Under the pieces are notes generated by a model. The model saw only the letters and a list, made by a program, of their open reading frames with translations. It did not search any database and was not told the origin of the DNA. From Panorpa germanica (taxonomy: Eukaryota > Arthropoda > Insecta > Mecoptera > Panorpidae): a stretch of DNA of 64,000 bases. Location: contig OY783216.1 of assembly GCA_963678705.1 (NCBI GenBank), positions 7,006,001 through 7,070,000 on the forward strand. Reading direction: 5' to 3'. Both the position numbers and the translations under genes were made by a program. Below, in pieces: positions 47,373 to 58,361 of this stretch (positions are counted from its first letter, which is position 1; every line of letters starts with the position of its first letter).

Positions 47373-47643
47373 GACGACACAGTGGGCGAGAGCATTGATG
47401 CTTGACGCCGACTGCTGTGTCTTCGGGTTCGATCCCCGGACCAGATATATATTTTCTGGGTTTGGTTATTATGAACTTATATTGATTATGGTCATACATA
47501 ATCATACAGTTATTAGGCAGTGGTGTAGCCCACATATATGAGGCCACGACACCATAAATACTGCCAACATTGAAGGAGGTCGTCGGTGATAGGACTCAGC
47601 ATCGGAAATAGGCCGACGTTAAATAAAAAAAAAAAAAAAAAAA
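47373..47643 (+). mobile_element. tRNA-derived SINE, copy 2
   Basis: The same element as at 35296-35578, with the same A-box-like head and B box and the same body. Only two substitutions were noticed (T/C just before the B box and C/A in 'attatg(c/a)act'), and the A tail here is purer. The perfect 13-bp duplications have a sequence unrelated to those of copy 1, showing independent insertions. The near identity suggests recent activity of the family. Confidence 0.93.
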
Positions 47644-47656
47644 TAAACCTCGTATG

Positions 47657-48214
47657 TAGTAAAATGAAAATAGCACGTATAAATTACTTATTATAAATTT
47701 ACATCACTTCAACCAGGCCAGGGCAGAAACCCTTATAAGCAAACCTACCTCTGTCCTTTAAAGTTTTTATGACTTTTACTTTTTATTAAAATTACATGAA
47801 AAACAAATATTTAAAATGTTGTACTCTTTTATAAAAATAAAACATAACCGTCAAGCATTCTGCTTTTCGCATTCCGCTGCAATCTCGTTTCGAAATCATT
47901 ACAAAGAATATTGACGTAGACTTTCTTTCGTCTTACACTATAACCAATGCTATAGAAAATATAATACTGCTAAATATAAAGTAATTTAAATTCAAAGAAA
48001 AACGATACAATAGGTTTTCGTTAGTTGAAATGTCAAAGCACTTAACTATACTCGTTGGAAATGTTCTCCAATCGTTGTTTAAGTTGAAATATAATATTTA
48101 CTTTATCATGCTATGAGTATGAAGAACTGGATGTAGTTCAGCATGTTGGAATACGTCATTTATTCGCGATTAATTATCCAGGTGAACTTAACTTCTAAGT
48201 TCTTCCTTCTAATC
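47657..48214. other. AT-rich stretch, no gene seen
   Basis: No coding or repeat signal beyond scattered words. Confidence 0.45.
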
Positions 48215-48590
48215 ACAAAACGTAAATTCATGCAATAAACATCTAACATTACGTTTTATTATTTAACAAAGTTTTAACATAATTCAGTTATATTGTCATT
48301 TAAAAAATGTTAAATATATTTAACACTTTTTGCTGCTAGGTAGAAATTTGTATTGCAAGTTATTAGTTTGCTACAAGCTAATTCCAATGTTCATTTTATA
48401 CCTAGTATATAATTCACCGCAAGGTAACTATAACTGGTAACATTTCTACTAATTTAATATGTAACATAATATAATTTTACATTAAAAACTTTATTTCCGC
48501 CAGAAAATGTAAATTTATGTTTGATAACTGTTGTTATCTAATCTAAAGGTAAACTTTTTTATGTCAAAAAAACATATAACAAACATAATA
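48215..48590 (+). repeat. AT-1 dispersed repeat, interrupted by a MITE
   Basis: 'cttctaatcacaaaacgtaa', 'catgcaataaacatctaaca' and 'ttatattgtcatttaaaaaa' on the left; 'gccagaaaatgtaaatttat' and 'aaaggtaaacttttttatgt' on the right. The AGGTA-family MITE 48338-48403 lies between them. Confidence 0.6.
48338..48403 (-). mobile_element. Short MITE (AGGTA family), 66 bp
   Basis: Termini AGGTAGAAAT and ATTTTATACCT are inverted; flanked by CT on the left and AG on the right. On the minus strand it reads AGGTATAAAATGAACATTGG and then 'aattagcttgtagcaaacta', the same internal order as at 34827. It interrupts an AT-1 copy. Confidence 0.65.
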
Positions 48591-48684
48591 GTTTCCAAAG
48601 TATTTTACGTTGAGATATAGATGGAGTATCATTCTGTAAAACAACTCAAAAACTTTTAATGAAATAAAAATTATACCTTAAGAA

Positions 48685-48865
48685 AATATTTTTGGCGATT
48701 AAAATTGTTCTTAATTTTAATACAAATTTTAGAGACCAATGCATATTAATATTAAGAATCGGCTATTAATTTTTTTAAGATACATTTTAGTCTGAATTTT
48801 TTAAAGAATTCTTTAAAAATGCATTGTAATTTATTACCTGGTTCTAAAATATGTTTTAGGACAGT
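48685..48865 (-). repeat. Dispersed repeat AT-2, copy 2 (inverted)
   Basis: On the minus strand 'acatattttagaaccaggta', 'ttcagactaaaatgtatctt', 'aaaaaaattaatagccgatt' and 'gtattaaaattaagaaca' match 53024-53240 and 54930-55135 in the same order. Confidence 0.65.
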
Positions 48866-49842
48866 TCTAAAATTGATAAAGTTATTTTGAAAATGTAGAG
48901 AAACTCAAAAAATAATTGTCTTTTTCCAAAATAATATTTTTTAGTTATAGTAATAAAAATAAAAGAGTTTTAGTTTTATTATTAGTATGACATATATTTA
49001 CATATTTCATAACATTTCGAGTATGCAGCAGTTTTGTAGCTGCCTTAATACAAAGAATTGTGCTATCGTAACAAGACAGAAATTATGTCTAATTTGCACC
49101 CCTACAATATTATTACCAAATTACAAAACACCCTGTACAAAATATTGTTCTATGAATTGCAATCATAAATTTATGGAAATAAAATTTGTACAAAAGATTA
49201 AAAATATTTGAAGAAATAAATTTCTATTTTTGAAATATTCCTTTGAAAAACCATCTTTATGCTAAACAGGGCATAATGTTATTACAAAAAGAGTAGTAGT
49301 AATATATGCGATACGTCTGTTATATAGAAGTATTCCCTCACTTTAATTCCAACGTATAGTTAGAGTTAGAGCCGAGTAGAAAGAATGTTTCAGAGTACCA
49401 TGGGGTATCTACTAGTAGAGGGAGTGGTAAGGGTGATGTAGAAGTTGGTAGAGAGCGAGAGAGAGAGAAACTTTTAAATGTGGCAGTGGGCTTAACACAA
49501 GTGATCTGTATATTTTTCTAAAGCATTTAAACAAACGAGAATTCCTTAATCCAATTAGTTTTAATTATGTTTTTCATTTTTATTCATTAAACACAGAATC
49601 AGTCTTTTGTTTTGATTTATACATTTTATTTTAAATTAACACATGCTTTAGTAATTATAAAATGGTAGTTTTTATTTTAAGCTGTACAAAAACGATGCTA
49701 TTTAAACCTTTATCTTTTTAGAAGCGACGTACACTGATAAAAATAAAAGAGCGATACAAAAAGGAGGTTTTTGTTTATTTCATATAGAAAACAAATATTT
49801 TTTAATTGAGTGTAAGATATTACTCGAATATTCTTAATAGAC
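48866..49842. other. Intergenic stretch, no gene seen
   Basis: An ACACCCTG-TA word near 49124-49133 resembles the right end of the 27.4-kb element, but no opposed left end was identified. A short (GA)n lies near 49454-49467. No coding signal. Confidence 0.45.
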
Positions 49843-50355
49843 CGGGCGCTAGAGGTGAGTGAGTATGCAAAATGTGAGGACCGAATTCTACTAATGGATT
49901 TAACTTAAGAAAAGTTCAAAAATTAATAATGCGGATCTTGCCGGTCAAATATTTGGTACAATCTATAAAATCATTTTAATGATTATTTCAGTAATAATTT
50001 ATACTTTACACTATATATTATATTTATATTTTTACTTATACACTAGGTATAAGTTCTGTTTTTAATAATTCAATAGTTTAATTGACGCAATGCTTTTGCA
50101 CTCTGAACGATGTAGTTTTTTGAATTGATGCTACGAACATGTTCTATTATTTCCACCAATGGTATATTTCCCATAAACACTAATGAAGATTTTGATCTAT
50201 CAGTTGGGTAAGAAAATAATATGTGAAGGGAGCGGGAAGGGACCATCACAGCTTGTGGCAAGATGTGTTTTGTTATTATTTGGGGTCTCAGGTATAAGAA
50301 TCCGACCATAGTTGCCGGTCCTCACATTTTGCATACTCAACTACCTATCGCCTGC
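49843..50355. mobile_element. Inverted-repeat DNA element, about 513 bp, superfamily unknown
   Basis: A 24-base segment at 49860-49883 (starting TGAGTATGCAAAATG, ending GAGGACCG) is present as a perfect inverted copy at 50316-50339. Outside it the similarity continues imperfectly (GGGCGCTAGAGGT against CAGGCGATAGGT), giving terminal repeats of about 37-40 bases. I could not identify a target-site duplication. The interior holds a 79-codon minus-strand frame at 50070-50309. Confidence 0.75.
50070..50309 (-). CDS. Unrecognised 79-codon frame inside the inverted-repeat element
   Basis: The frame starts (minus strand) seven bases inside the inner edge of the right terminal repeat and runs over half of the element. 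The translation, MVGFLYLRPQIITKH to ALRQLNY, contains IPLVEIIEHVRSINSK but no domain I know. It may be a chance frame, a remnant of a transposase or a captured fragment. The less AT-rich codons towards its start set it apart from neighbouring noise. Confidence 0.2.
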   Translation of the reverse strand: MVGFLYLRPQIITKHILPQAVMVPSRSLHILFSYPTDRSKSSLVFMGNIPLVEIIEHVRSINSKNYIVQSAKALRQLNY

Positions 50356-50984
50356 ACTATAATACATAATAATTAATTCATGTCCGGTGTACAATAATAC
50401 TTTTTTACATTAAACACAAATTAGTTTTTTTGTGATTACTTCGATTAAAGAAATATAATTAAGCTGTGCACTCTACGTTACAACGAGCTTTTTAATGAAA
50501 TCGTTTACTATTCACAATCATGTTTAAATAGCAACAACTACTCTATGTTGCTATTTTAAAGCGCAGAAATATTAAATTAAATTCAATTGTAAGTTCATAT
50601 TCACGTAATAACTGCATTCAATTAACACAATGCACTAAAAGTTTACAAATATTTCTATTAGTTTTATTATATAACTATATATCTATATATGTTTGTTTTA
50701 ATTGATTGATTGATGTTTACGCATAAATTGTTGATTACTCAGCCAATATTAAAATAAATAACATAGTGAGAAATTTAAATTAAAAACTACTACAGATGCA
50801 TATTAACATAGATTTGATCTAGCAAATTCCTATAGAGCATCAAATTAAAAATGTTTTGATTACTTAAATATTTACAAAGGCAAATTTTTATTTTCAAAAC
50901 GTTTTCAAAATTTGTGTAAATAATTTTACTGAAAGAAAGAGTACAGTAAAATTAAATATGGAAATCTCCTCTAAACTCTAAATG
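50356..50984. other. AT-rich stretch, no gene seen
   Basis: Nothing recognised. Confidence 0.5.
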
Positions 50985-51265
50985 TAATTTCATGTACTAT
51001 TTAATGTAATATTTTTTACCTAATGCTACGTTTTGTTATGTATGGAAGTTCTACATAATTCTATTTACATTGTTTTTTATTAAAATATTAATTTAATCTG
51101 TATCATTATATATTCTTGCATATAAATCTTTGTTAACGGTAGAAGACGTAAATTTATATCAAATGAAAACTATTATTATGTGACCTTACATTACATAAAC
51201 TCAGAAAATGTTACGTAATAGGTAAACTTTATATATTAAATAAACCTTAAATATATGTAACTATG
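50985..51265 (+). repeat. AT-1 dispersed repeat, near full-length copy
   Basis: 'tttcatgtactatttaatgt', 'aatattttttacctaatgct', 'tctatttacattgtttttta', 'gtagaagacgtaaatttata' and 'gttacgtaataggtaaactt' then 'attaaataaaccttaaatat' follow the 47.0-kb copy throughout. Confidence 0.65.
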
Positions 51266-51337
51266 TTTAGCGACTCTTAATCGTATATACAGTTAACATG
51301 GTCGAAGTGGTTGAGTCGTTGACTACAAGACTACACG

Positions 51338-51775
51338 TTTTTTATTTTATTATTTTAGAATTTAAGGTGAGTCCACAACATCGTCATATTCGCCTGAAGT
51401 AATTTTAATTTTAATTAAATTTGGTTTATTATATTTATATCATTAAGGAATTCCACGAATTTTTAAATTTTTTCTGTATTGCTTGAAAGTATGTCCTTTA
51501 ATTCACCACTGATGTTGTGTTTTGTTCTTTGCGTTTGATATTGTGGGCAGGTTATTAGTAGATTATGGACTGTTATTTGCGTCTGACAGTTGCTGCACTG
51601 CGGAACTGTTGTTTTACTGATTAAATATTGATGCGCCAATCTCGTATGTCCTGTTCTTAGTCTGAAGATATTTTTTTTCGAAAGACCACACGTTGTTATG
51701 TTTATTGCGTGACTGAATTTTTTTGTCTTTAATTTTTTAAATATTAAATTGTAAAATTCAGCTGTTACCATGCGA
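51338..51775 (-). pseudogene. LINE-D (I/Jockey group) non-LTR retrotransposon C-terminus
   Basis: The minus-strand frame 51771-51463 (102 codons) includes the signature RLRTGHTRLAHQYL and the zinc-finger-like CSNCQTQITVHNLLITCPQY, typical of the post-RT tail of I/Jockey-group non-LTR elements. After the stop at its end the same frame continues KFVEFLNDINIINQI and a second stop, so the first stop is probably a mutation. The 3' untranslated part has 'gcgaatatgacgatgttgtg' and ends in an A-rich (AATAA)n tail near 51338. RT and endonuclease are missing. Confidence 0.85.
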
Positions 51776-52473
51776 AAAAGGATAAAATTACATTATAATT
51801 TTAAGTAGTATTATTAAGTAGAATTTCTTATACGAGTATTATTTTAGTGAGCACTCTAGCTGTGTTGTTTAAAATCCACAAACAATTCATTTCCTTTTAA
51901 TAAACTACTTTACAAATTAGACGTATGTACAACCTTATCCCCATTCAAATTAATTACTCTTTTTGCCCCGTTACCACAAAACGTTAAAATTACTTTGAAT
52001 TTCATCTTGAAGCAGTCTAACTAATTACAGATTGGAATCATATTGTGTTTGTCAACAATACGTTACAGATAATTATCATACATCTGCAAATGATAACACT
52101 ATTCACCGTGCCGTAGCGGTGTTGTTCCTTGTACATCTTGCTCTATTCATGTTGGTTGCGCTACGATATGCGGTCTACGGTGTACTGCTATGGTGCTACG
52201 TCGTCTGGCTACGGGTATGCGTTACCATGCACTACTCTACCAGAGCTGCTCTTGTTTTCGTTCCAGAAGATACTCTTTTGTTAGTATTAGTTCATGATGA
52301 TGTTTTTGTTGTTTTGTTTTCATGAAAGACAATACTGTTATCGTTACTCACTTCGAGGTGAATAATTACATCCTAAAAGAGCTCTATAATTATCTTTCTA
52401 CCGTTCTAGAGACTATCTCTATTTTATTTCATATTACACGGTTACAGGACTTGCTTGTCGTGTATAGTTTATG
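51776..52473. other. Intergenic stretch with an unrecognised low-stop patch
   Basis: The interval 52100-52330 is less AT-rich, has repeated 'ctacg' words and a 97-codon frame (52032-52325) translating to a Val/Leu/Tyr-rich chain. I see no signal peptide, domain or splice context that would justify a gene call. Confidence 0.4.
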
Positions 52474-53023
52474 GCAGGCGTCGGCAAACTAAGCTATTGT
52501 TTTTACACAAAAGACTTTTTAATAAATATTATTATAAACAGAATTTCTTTTTTTTATTTTGGCTGCATCAATTTCCAAATACACGTATGTTTTCTCCACA
52601 TGCTTCTAAGAACCTTTGGAAATAATAGAAGTCTTCTGTCTGCCGTAGAATTAGTGTTGACAGTTCTCTTAATTTTTCTTCACAAATTAAAAATAAGAAG
52701 TACTAATTTCGAGTTTCAGTATATTCATTGTATTAATAGAAAATTTAACCAATTGAATAATACGTTTTTTTAATTAATAAATGGAAATACAGTGTGTCTG
52801 TGTATACTAGATTAACTAGTTTTTACTCATATATAATTAATATTTAAGTTGCAAAAGAATTTACATAATTTGTATTTTATTCATTTTTCAAATGGTAGTA
52901 TGTCATATTATAAAAATATTTTGTAAAAATATCTCTTTCTAATAAATAGAACCTCAGACCAGAGTTTTATTTTCCGGGTTTGAATGTTAACACTCTTTAA
53001 AAAATCGCTATAAAGTTTAGACT

Positions 53024-53240
53024 AGATTCTAAAGCATATTTCAGAATCAGACATTCAAAAAAATTGAGATCCAGGTATATTAATTTTCATGAAATATTCA
53101 GTGCATTTTCAAAGAATTTTTGAACAAATTCAGACCAAAATGTATCTTAAAAAAATTAATAACCAGTTCTTTATTTTAATACGCATTTGTCAATTAAATT
53201 TGTATTTAAATTGAGAACATTTTTAACAGTATATAATCAT
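53024..53240 (+). repeat. Dispersed repeat AT-2, copy 3
   Basis: 'ctaaagcatatttcagaatc', 'caggtatattaattttcatg', 'cattttcaaagaatttttga', 'aaaaaaattaataaccagtt' and 'aaattgagaacatttttaac' match copy 4 at 54930 in order and spacing. Confidence 0.75.
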
Positions 53241-54519
53241 AAACTTATCCGAAAACGTGTCAAAACTAGGTCAACGTTAAATAAATTAAGTTAAGAAATA
53301 TTAAGAAATGTTTTTTGATTTGTTGTTTTATTATTGGAAATGCCAATGTCAATATTTTTTAATTTCTTACCTAGCCGAGCCTAAAAGTATTACAATCTAG
53401 GGATCCATTTCTTCTTTTTGAAAACACATTTGAAATACATTCCATATATTTATTTTATCCAGTGTGAATTTTACTCGATATTCTAGGAGAGCAGTTCTCA
53501 GAATCACCTAACTACAAAATAAAACGACCATTATTACTGTATATTAAAAGACCTTGATATAATATTAATTTAAATGAAGCCTTTGTAATACATTCAAAAT
53601 TAAAATATTTTAATTTAGAATAGGTAACAAACATAAAATTAAAATGAAACAACACAAGGGCTAATAGATATTAAAAATAAAAAAGAATATGTATTAAAAA
53701 GTAATTAAAAAATATATTTAATAATGAAATTTGAAATATAATACTCTTGTTATAAGCAAACGGTTAAATGAAAAGTCAGAAAAAGAGAAACTTCTCTTTT
53801 AAAATGTAAATCAAAGAAGAAATAATACAAATACTGTTTCATGCTGTTTATATAATTTAAATATGAAGTTAAATTAATAAGTATTAGTGTAAAACAGATT
53901 TTGTTATGTGTACATTTTAATATTTGTCATGGGATGCGTTGGTAGCAAGGCATGTCAAAAAAGATGTTTTCATTGTTCTCGTTTTGTTATTTTTTTACGA
54001 AAATATATTTTCAAACTGATATAACCAGTTACTATATATCTAATTTTAATTATATAAATGCAAATCTCGTTTTACTTTACTTAAGTAATTGACATTTTTG
54101 TCCCAAAGAAACATTATTGAAAAACATTAAATCCGAGAACTGATTTATCCAAGTACAGGGACAGGGATGATGAACCGCTTGTCTGTGGACTTAACTAACA
54201 AATTATGTTTATGGAATTGCTTATAACAAACCCATCAGTTTTCTGAGCTCAAAAATGCCGGGACTCTTGACTTACTAAAATATCAATTATAGCTTTTTAA
54301 ATAAAATAGAAACACATCTAATATCTAACTAATTAATAACATTTAATTATTTATATTATATAGGATAAATGATATAAGTTATTAAATATTATATCTAGAA
54401 ATATTATAACAAAAGAAAACGGAATTATAAATAATATTTCTACTTCTTAATAAACTTTTAAAAATTTAAATATTCTTTAATACAATTAAATAGTAAAGAA
54501 ATACAAAGCATGGATGTTC
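53241..54519. other. AT-rich stretch, no gene seen
   Basis: No coding frame or repeat boundary identified. Confidence 0.5.
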
Positions 54520-54780
54520 CTTACATTTATGTAATATTTTACTTAAGTATACCTAATTATATTTAATCTTATTTTATTCATTTATAGCTATTCGAAAACA
54601 ATTTATTCTTAAAAAGATCTACTTAAGACTTTAGAATTCTGAAATGTTCTTAAAAAGTTTTGTAAATATGCTAATGCGCAACAGAGTCGAGGCATAATAC
54701 ATTGTATATTAGGTAAAATCGTTTACGTAAGAGGTAGTTTTTATTATGTTAGATATACCTTAAATAAACATAACTGTTTC
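54520..54780 (+). repeat. AT-1 dispersed repeat copy
   Basis: 'atttatgtaatattttactt', 'tatacctaattatatttaat', 'aggtaaaatcgtttacgtaa' and 'tagatataccttaaataaac' match the left and right blocks at 29990-30330. The 80-codon minus-strand frame at 54760-55002 spans the AT-1/AT-2 junction and is not a gene. Confidence 0.6.
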
Positions 54781-54929
54781 AAGCAAGCTTGTAAAGTAAA
54801 CGTCACAACTCTTTTCAGAGTCATAGAAATTTTTGCTGTTAAATACATATACTTCTGTAGTTATTTTAGACATCTCGCAGTCCTGGTATGCATTCTTTAT
54901 ACTCTCAAAAGCTGTATACATTTTAAAAC

Positions 54930-55135
54930 GAATTCTATAGCATATTTTAGAATCCGCTAAAAAACAAAAATTAAGATACAGGCATATTAATTTTCGTAAC
55001 ATATACAGTCCATTTTCAAAGAATTCTTTAACAATTTCAGGCCGAAATATATCTTTAAAAAAATTAATAACCGGTACTTAATTTTAATACGTATACATTT
55101 GCATTAAAATTAAGAACATTTATAACAGTGTAGTC
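54930..55135 (+). repeat. Dispersed repeat AT-2, copy 4
   Basis: 'tatagcatattttagaatcc', 'caggcatattaattttcgta', 'cattttcaaagaattcttta', 'aaaaaaattaataaccggta' and 'aaaattaagaacatttataa' are in the same order as in copy 3. Confidence 0.75.
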
Positions 55136-55211
55136 ACGGTTTACTACAAGTGGTTGTAGTGCGATAAACTAGTAATCAGAAAAACACGTCTCATAGGTTT
55201 GCCACCCCTGT

Positions 55212-57906
55212 CTCTGTCCTAGCAGTTTAGAGCAACCTATTTTCATTTAAGTAATAGATAGTATTATCTTCTTAACATTAAATTTATTTCTGAAGTTTTC
55301 GGTTTTCATAAAGTTCCCATTTATCTGAAACTAACAAAACTGTTGTAAAATACTTTAATGTACATATTTTACTGCATTCATACACAAGAAACATACACAC
55401 ACACACACACAAAACATATATATACATACATACTCACGCATACATAAACATTTAGTGAAACTTTATTAAACTTATTTAACAACTTAAGTCTTCCAAGATA
55501 AGTTGCATTCTTAAACACATATTTAAGTTTATTGCTTTTAATACGCTTTCAACACTAGCAGTACATTGGGTCTTAACACATCAACTTAAAAAGTTAAATC
55601 TTGCAAGAAAAAGCGAACAATAAAAAGTGTTTATAATAAAAAATTATAAAAATGAGTCGTTTAAGAAATAAGTAAAAATATGAACTGAAGAAACACGCTT
55701 TAAAAAAAGAAAAACCCGTTGAAACATGATGAAAAACAACTAACTACTAGAACGTTGGTAAGAAGGGAATGTGAGGAAGGGGTAAGGGAAGGGTAACAGA
55801 AGGGGTTGGGGTGAAGACGAAGACGCAGTACTGCACAAGTCACAAAGAACAAAGGGGATAACAAGGTAAGGGATACTCCTTTGTTATAATAATATATTTT
55901 GTCGCCTTATTATATTTAATATATTATCTTCCTTGTTATACACAAGGATCAGTTTGTAAAAATGTCAGGAAAATTCCTGTGGGTTATAAAAAAAAATTTA
56001 AATAATAAAAATATAGGAATAAAAAACAGTGGAATGTGTTTCTTAACTTTTGAAACCCGTATTATTAAGGAAAGGTGGGAGCGTGGTCAAAGCTAAATTA
56101 ATTAAGAAGTTTGCGTCTTATCGTGACTTGCAATTATTAACACCAATTTCTCTGAACAAAAACACTAATGTTTACACCAAAGAGACAATTCTTAAAACAT
56201 TTTTGTCTTTTGTTGCTGTTTTAGTAAACAAAACACATTCCCATCTGGAGTCTGTAAGATCAAAGGAAAACACATTGTTTTTTAGTCTGCTTGGTTTGAA
56301 CACGCAGTTTTATTTTTTGTGACATTTTGTGCGCTCGTCAGTTGTTGGTTATCATATTTATAATTATTATGGGACACACAGAAAAGCACTAAAAACAAAA
56401 CCAGTCTGTTCAGTTTGTTTTAAAATAAAACAAAACATGTTTTTATTATATATAGTTATAATGAAGATTGGTACTATATAAGAATTATAACATATATGGA
56501 TTTGAATAGTGGTGTCATCTATATGTCACCATACGAGCTTATTCAGTGATCTGATAAACAAAATCGCTAGCATCTAAATCTTGAGTATCTTATGACGTTC
56601 ATCATTCGTTAGCTTTGGAATAGTGCTGCAGTGCAAACACAGCACAATTTCAGTTAAAACAGTTGTAACAAACGGGATAATAAAGTATACTTAATTAAAG
56701 AGTTTAAGTGCTGTAAGTTCATTTTGTGAAGATGTCATAAAGTTTGGTGTTTAACTGATTTCCTAAACCGCAAGTCAAGAACACAGCTGCAATTATTTTC
56801 AACACTGCTAATTAAGAATAAGTCGTTTATGTTTTAGAATAGTAAAATGCTCTTTTTAAATAACAAAATGTCTGTATTATAGCGTAAAGCGAAATTGCTA
56901 ACTGAATTAAAACGAATTGTATTTAAATATATGTCGCTTAATAAAACCGTGCATAAATTTATTCAGAATTTATACAATTCTCTTGCATTTTACTTTATGT
57001 TGTTTTTTTTTCTTGGTTAATATTAAAATTCGTTTGCATATTGTAATATTCATATATCAAAATAGAAACAATTTTAAAAAGTTTTCATTATTTTTAAAAA
57101 GCACTTTTAAACCATCAAAGCAAAACTTTTTGTTTTCCTATACAATTTTACTGTTTTAATAATAATTATATCAGATACTTTTTTCTTTTATTTAAATTAT
57201 TTAAAGTAACTTTTACTTTTGTGGTAAATTATATGGAGCTTTTTGTTTGAAGAAAGAAATTATATAAAGCTTTTCTTATAGATTGCATTAGTCGATAAAT
57301 TTAATAAATAAAAGCTGTTTTACTTATTATACGATATTCCTTACTGAAACTAGTGACCTCTTTGAGATTTAGCCGCTCCACGTTTAATAAAACTAGCAGC
57401 TTTATACTTACTTAACCGTCATGATAAAAAAAGCTCTTAAAGCTCGATGATTTAATGTAATGTTCAGTTTGCACTATAATAAATCCGATTTATAGTTCAA
57501 ATTGTTTCAAGGAAATTGAAGTTAAAGGTATTTCTTTTTTTAATATATATTTTCATTTTACGGGATATCTTTATTTTGATTGCAATTGTGAAAGAGGACT
57601 CTCGAAATAGTTGTGTGTAAAATACGCTGATTTGTATATAATATAAGCTAATACTTGAAATAGTATCTTGTTACCAAATGTGACAATATCAAATCATATA
57701 GATTCTCTTCTTTCACGGAGATTTCAACTACTGTGTCTTATTCTCTGATATTTATCTTCCTTATAGCTTGTTGATAATTGAAATTATGACGAACCAAACA
57801 TAATGATATTAGAAGAAAATGTATAGCGGGTTAACGTTTTTCGATGTTCCTTGAAAACTAGGACTATTAATTGGGTTAAGGATCTGTATTTCAATATAAT
57901 AAATAA
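55212..57906. other. Intergenic stretch, no gene seen
   Basis: A short (CA)n lies at about 55395-55411 and a purine-rich stretch with runs of G at about 55750-55880. Frames of 80-90 codons at 56050-56322 and 56917-57159 are Lys/Phe/Leu-rich without domains. No repeat boundary was recognised. Confidence 0.45.
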
Positions 57907-58361
57907 AAATATTACCATAAAAATTATGTAAGAGGAAATGAAATTGCGGACAAATTGGCAAAGGAATCAATAAATTTGGAAATTGAGATGAAAGTGAAAT
58001 TACCTTCATATGAAATTTTTAATATAATCAAAAAATTAAACAATTTGAGAAACCAAGATTTCATTAACAAAAATCAGATTCAAATTTCAAAAGTCAAATT
58101 TAAGTAAGAAAAGACGATTTAGAAATGAGTCCCGCAAAATTATATCAACTATAATCAGAATCAAAAGTAATCATTGCAAAACTCCAGCTCACCTGTACAA
58201 AATTAATATTAAATCCGACGATAGATGTCAATGTGGTGAAGAAGGAACTTTGGATCATATTATATTTGAATGCATGAATTTTAGTTTAGAAAGATCAAAA
58301 TTCAATAGTGAAATTTTAGATGTGATTAAAGCTTTTCCTGTTAATACTAAATCTTAAACGT
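57907..58361 (+). pseudogene. LINE-C retrotransposon fragment with RNase H end
   Basis: The plus-strand translation from 57907 gives KYYHKNYVRGNEIADKLAKES, the conserved GNE-x-AD end of an RNase H domain, followed by a linker (KLPSYEIFNIIKKLNNLRN). A one-base deletion near 58097 (relative to the 44.3-kb copy) shifts the frame. The tail then reads SKKRRFRNESRKIISTI, DRCQCGEEGTLDHIIFEC and SLERSKFNSEILDVIKAF to a stop near 58358. Homology ends there, before the usual last 25 residues and A tail, so unusually for a LINE copy its 3' end is missing. It shows that LINE-C belongs to the RNase H-bearing non-LTR clades. Confidence 0.85.

Larger units (their letters stand above)
52474..55211. other. 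Interval bounded by possible hAT-type ends
   Basis: At about 52475 the sequence CAGGCGTCGGCAAACT, and at about 55196-55210 the opposed GTTTGCCACCCCTG, both resemble the CAGGGGTCGGCAAAC-type termini of hAT elements. They point toward each other, but the 8 bases outside do not match, and nothing inside is recognisable as hAT transposase. The two may belong to different elements. Two AT-2 repeat copies and one AT-1 copy lie inside. Confidence 0.3.

Noticed and set aside
52032..52325. 97-codon hydrophobic frame as a membrane protein
   Set aside because: Repetitive 'ctacg' words and no convincing signal or domain; a compositional patch is the simpler explanation.
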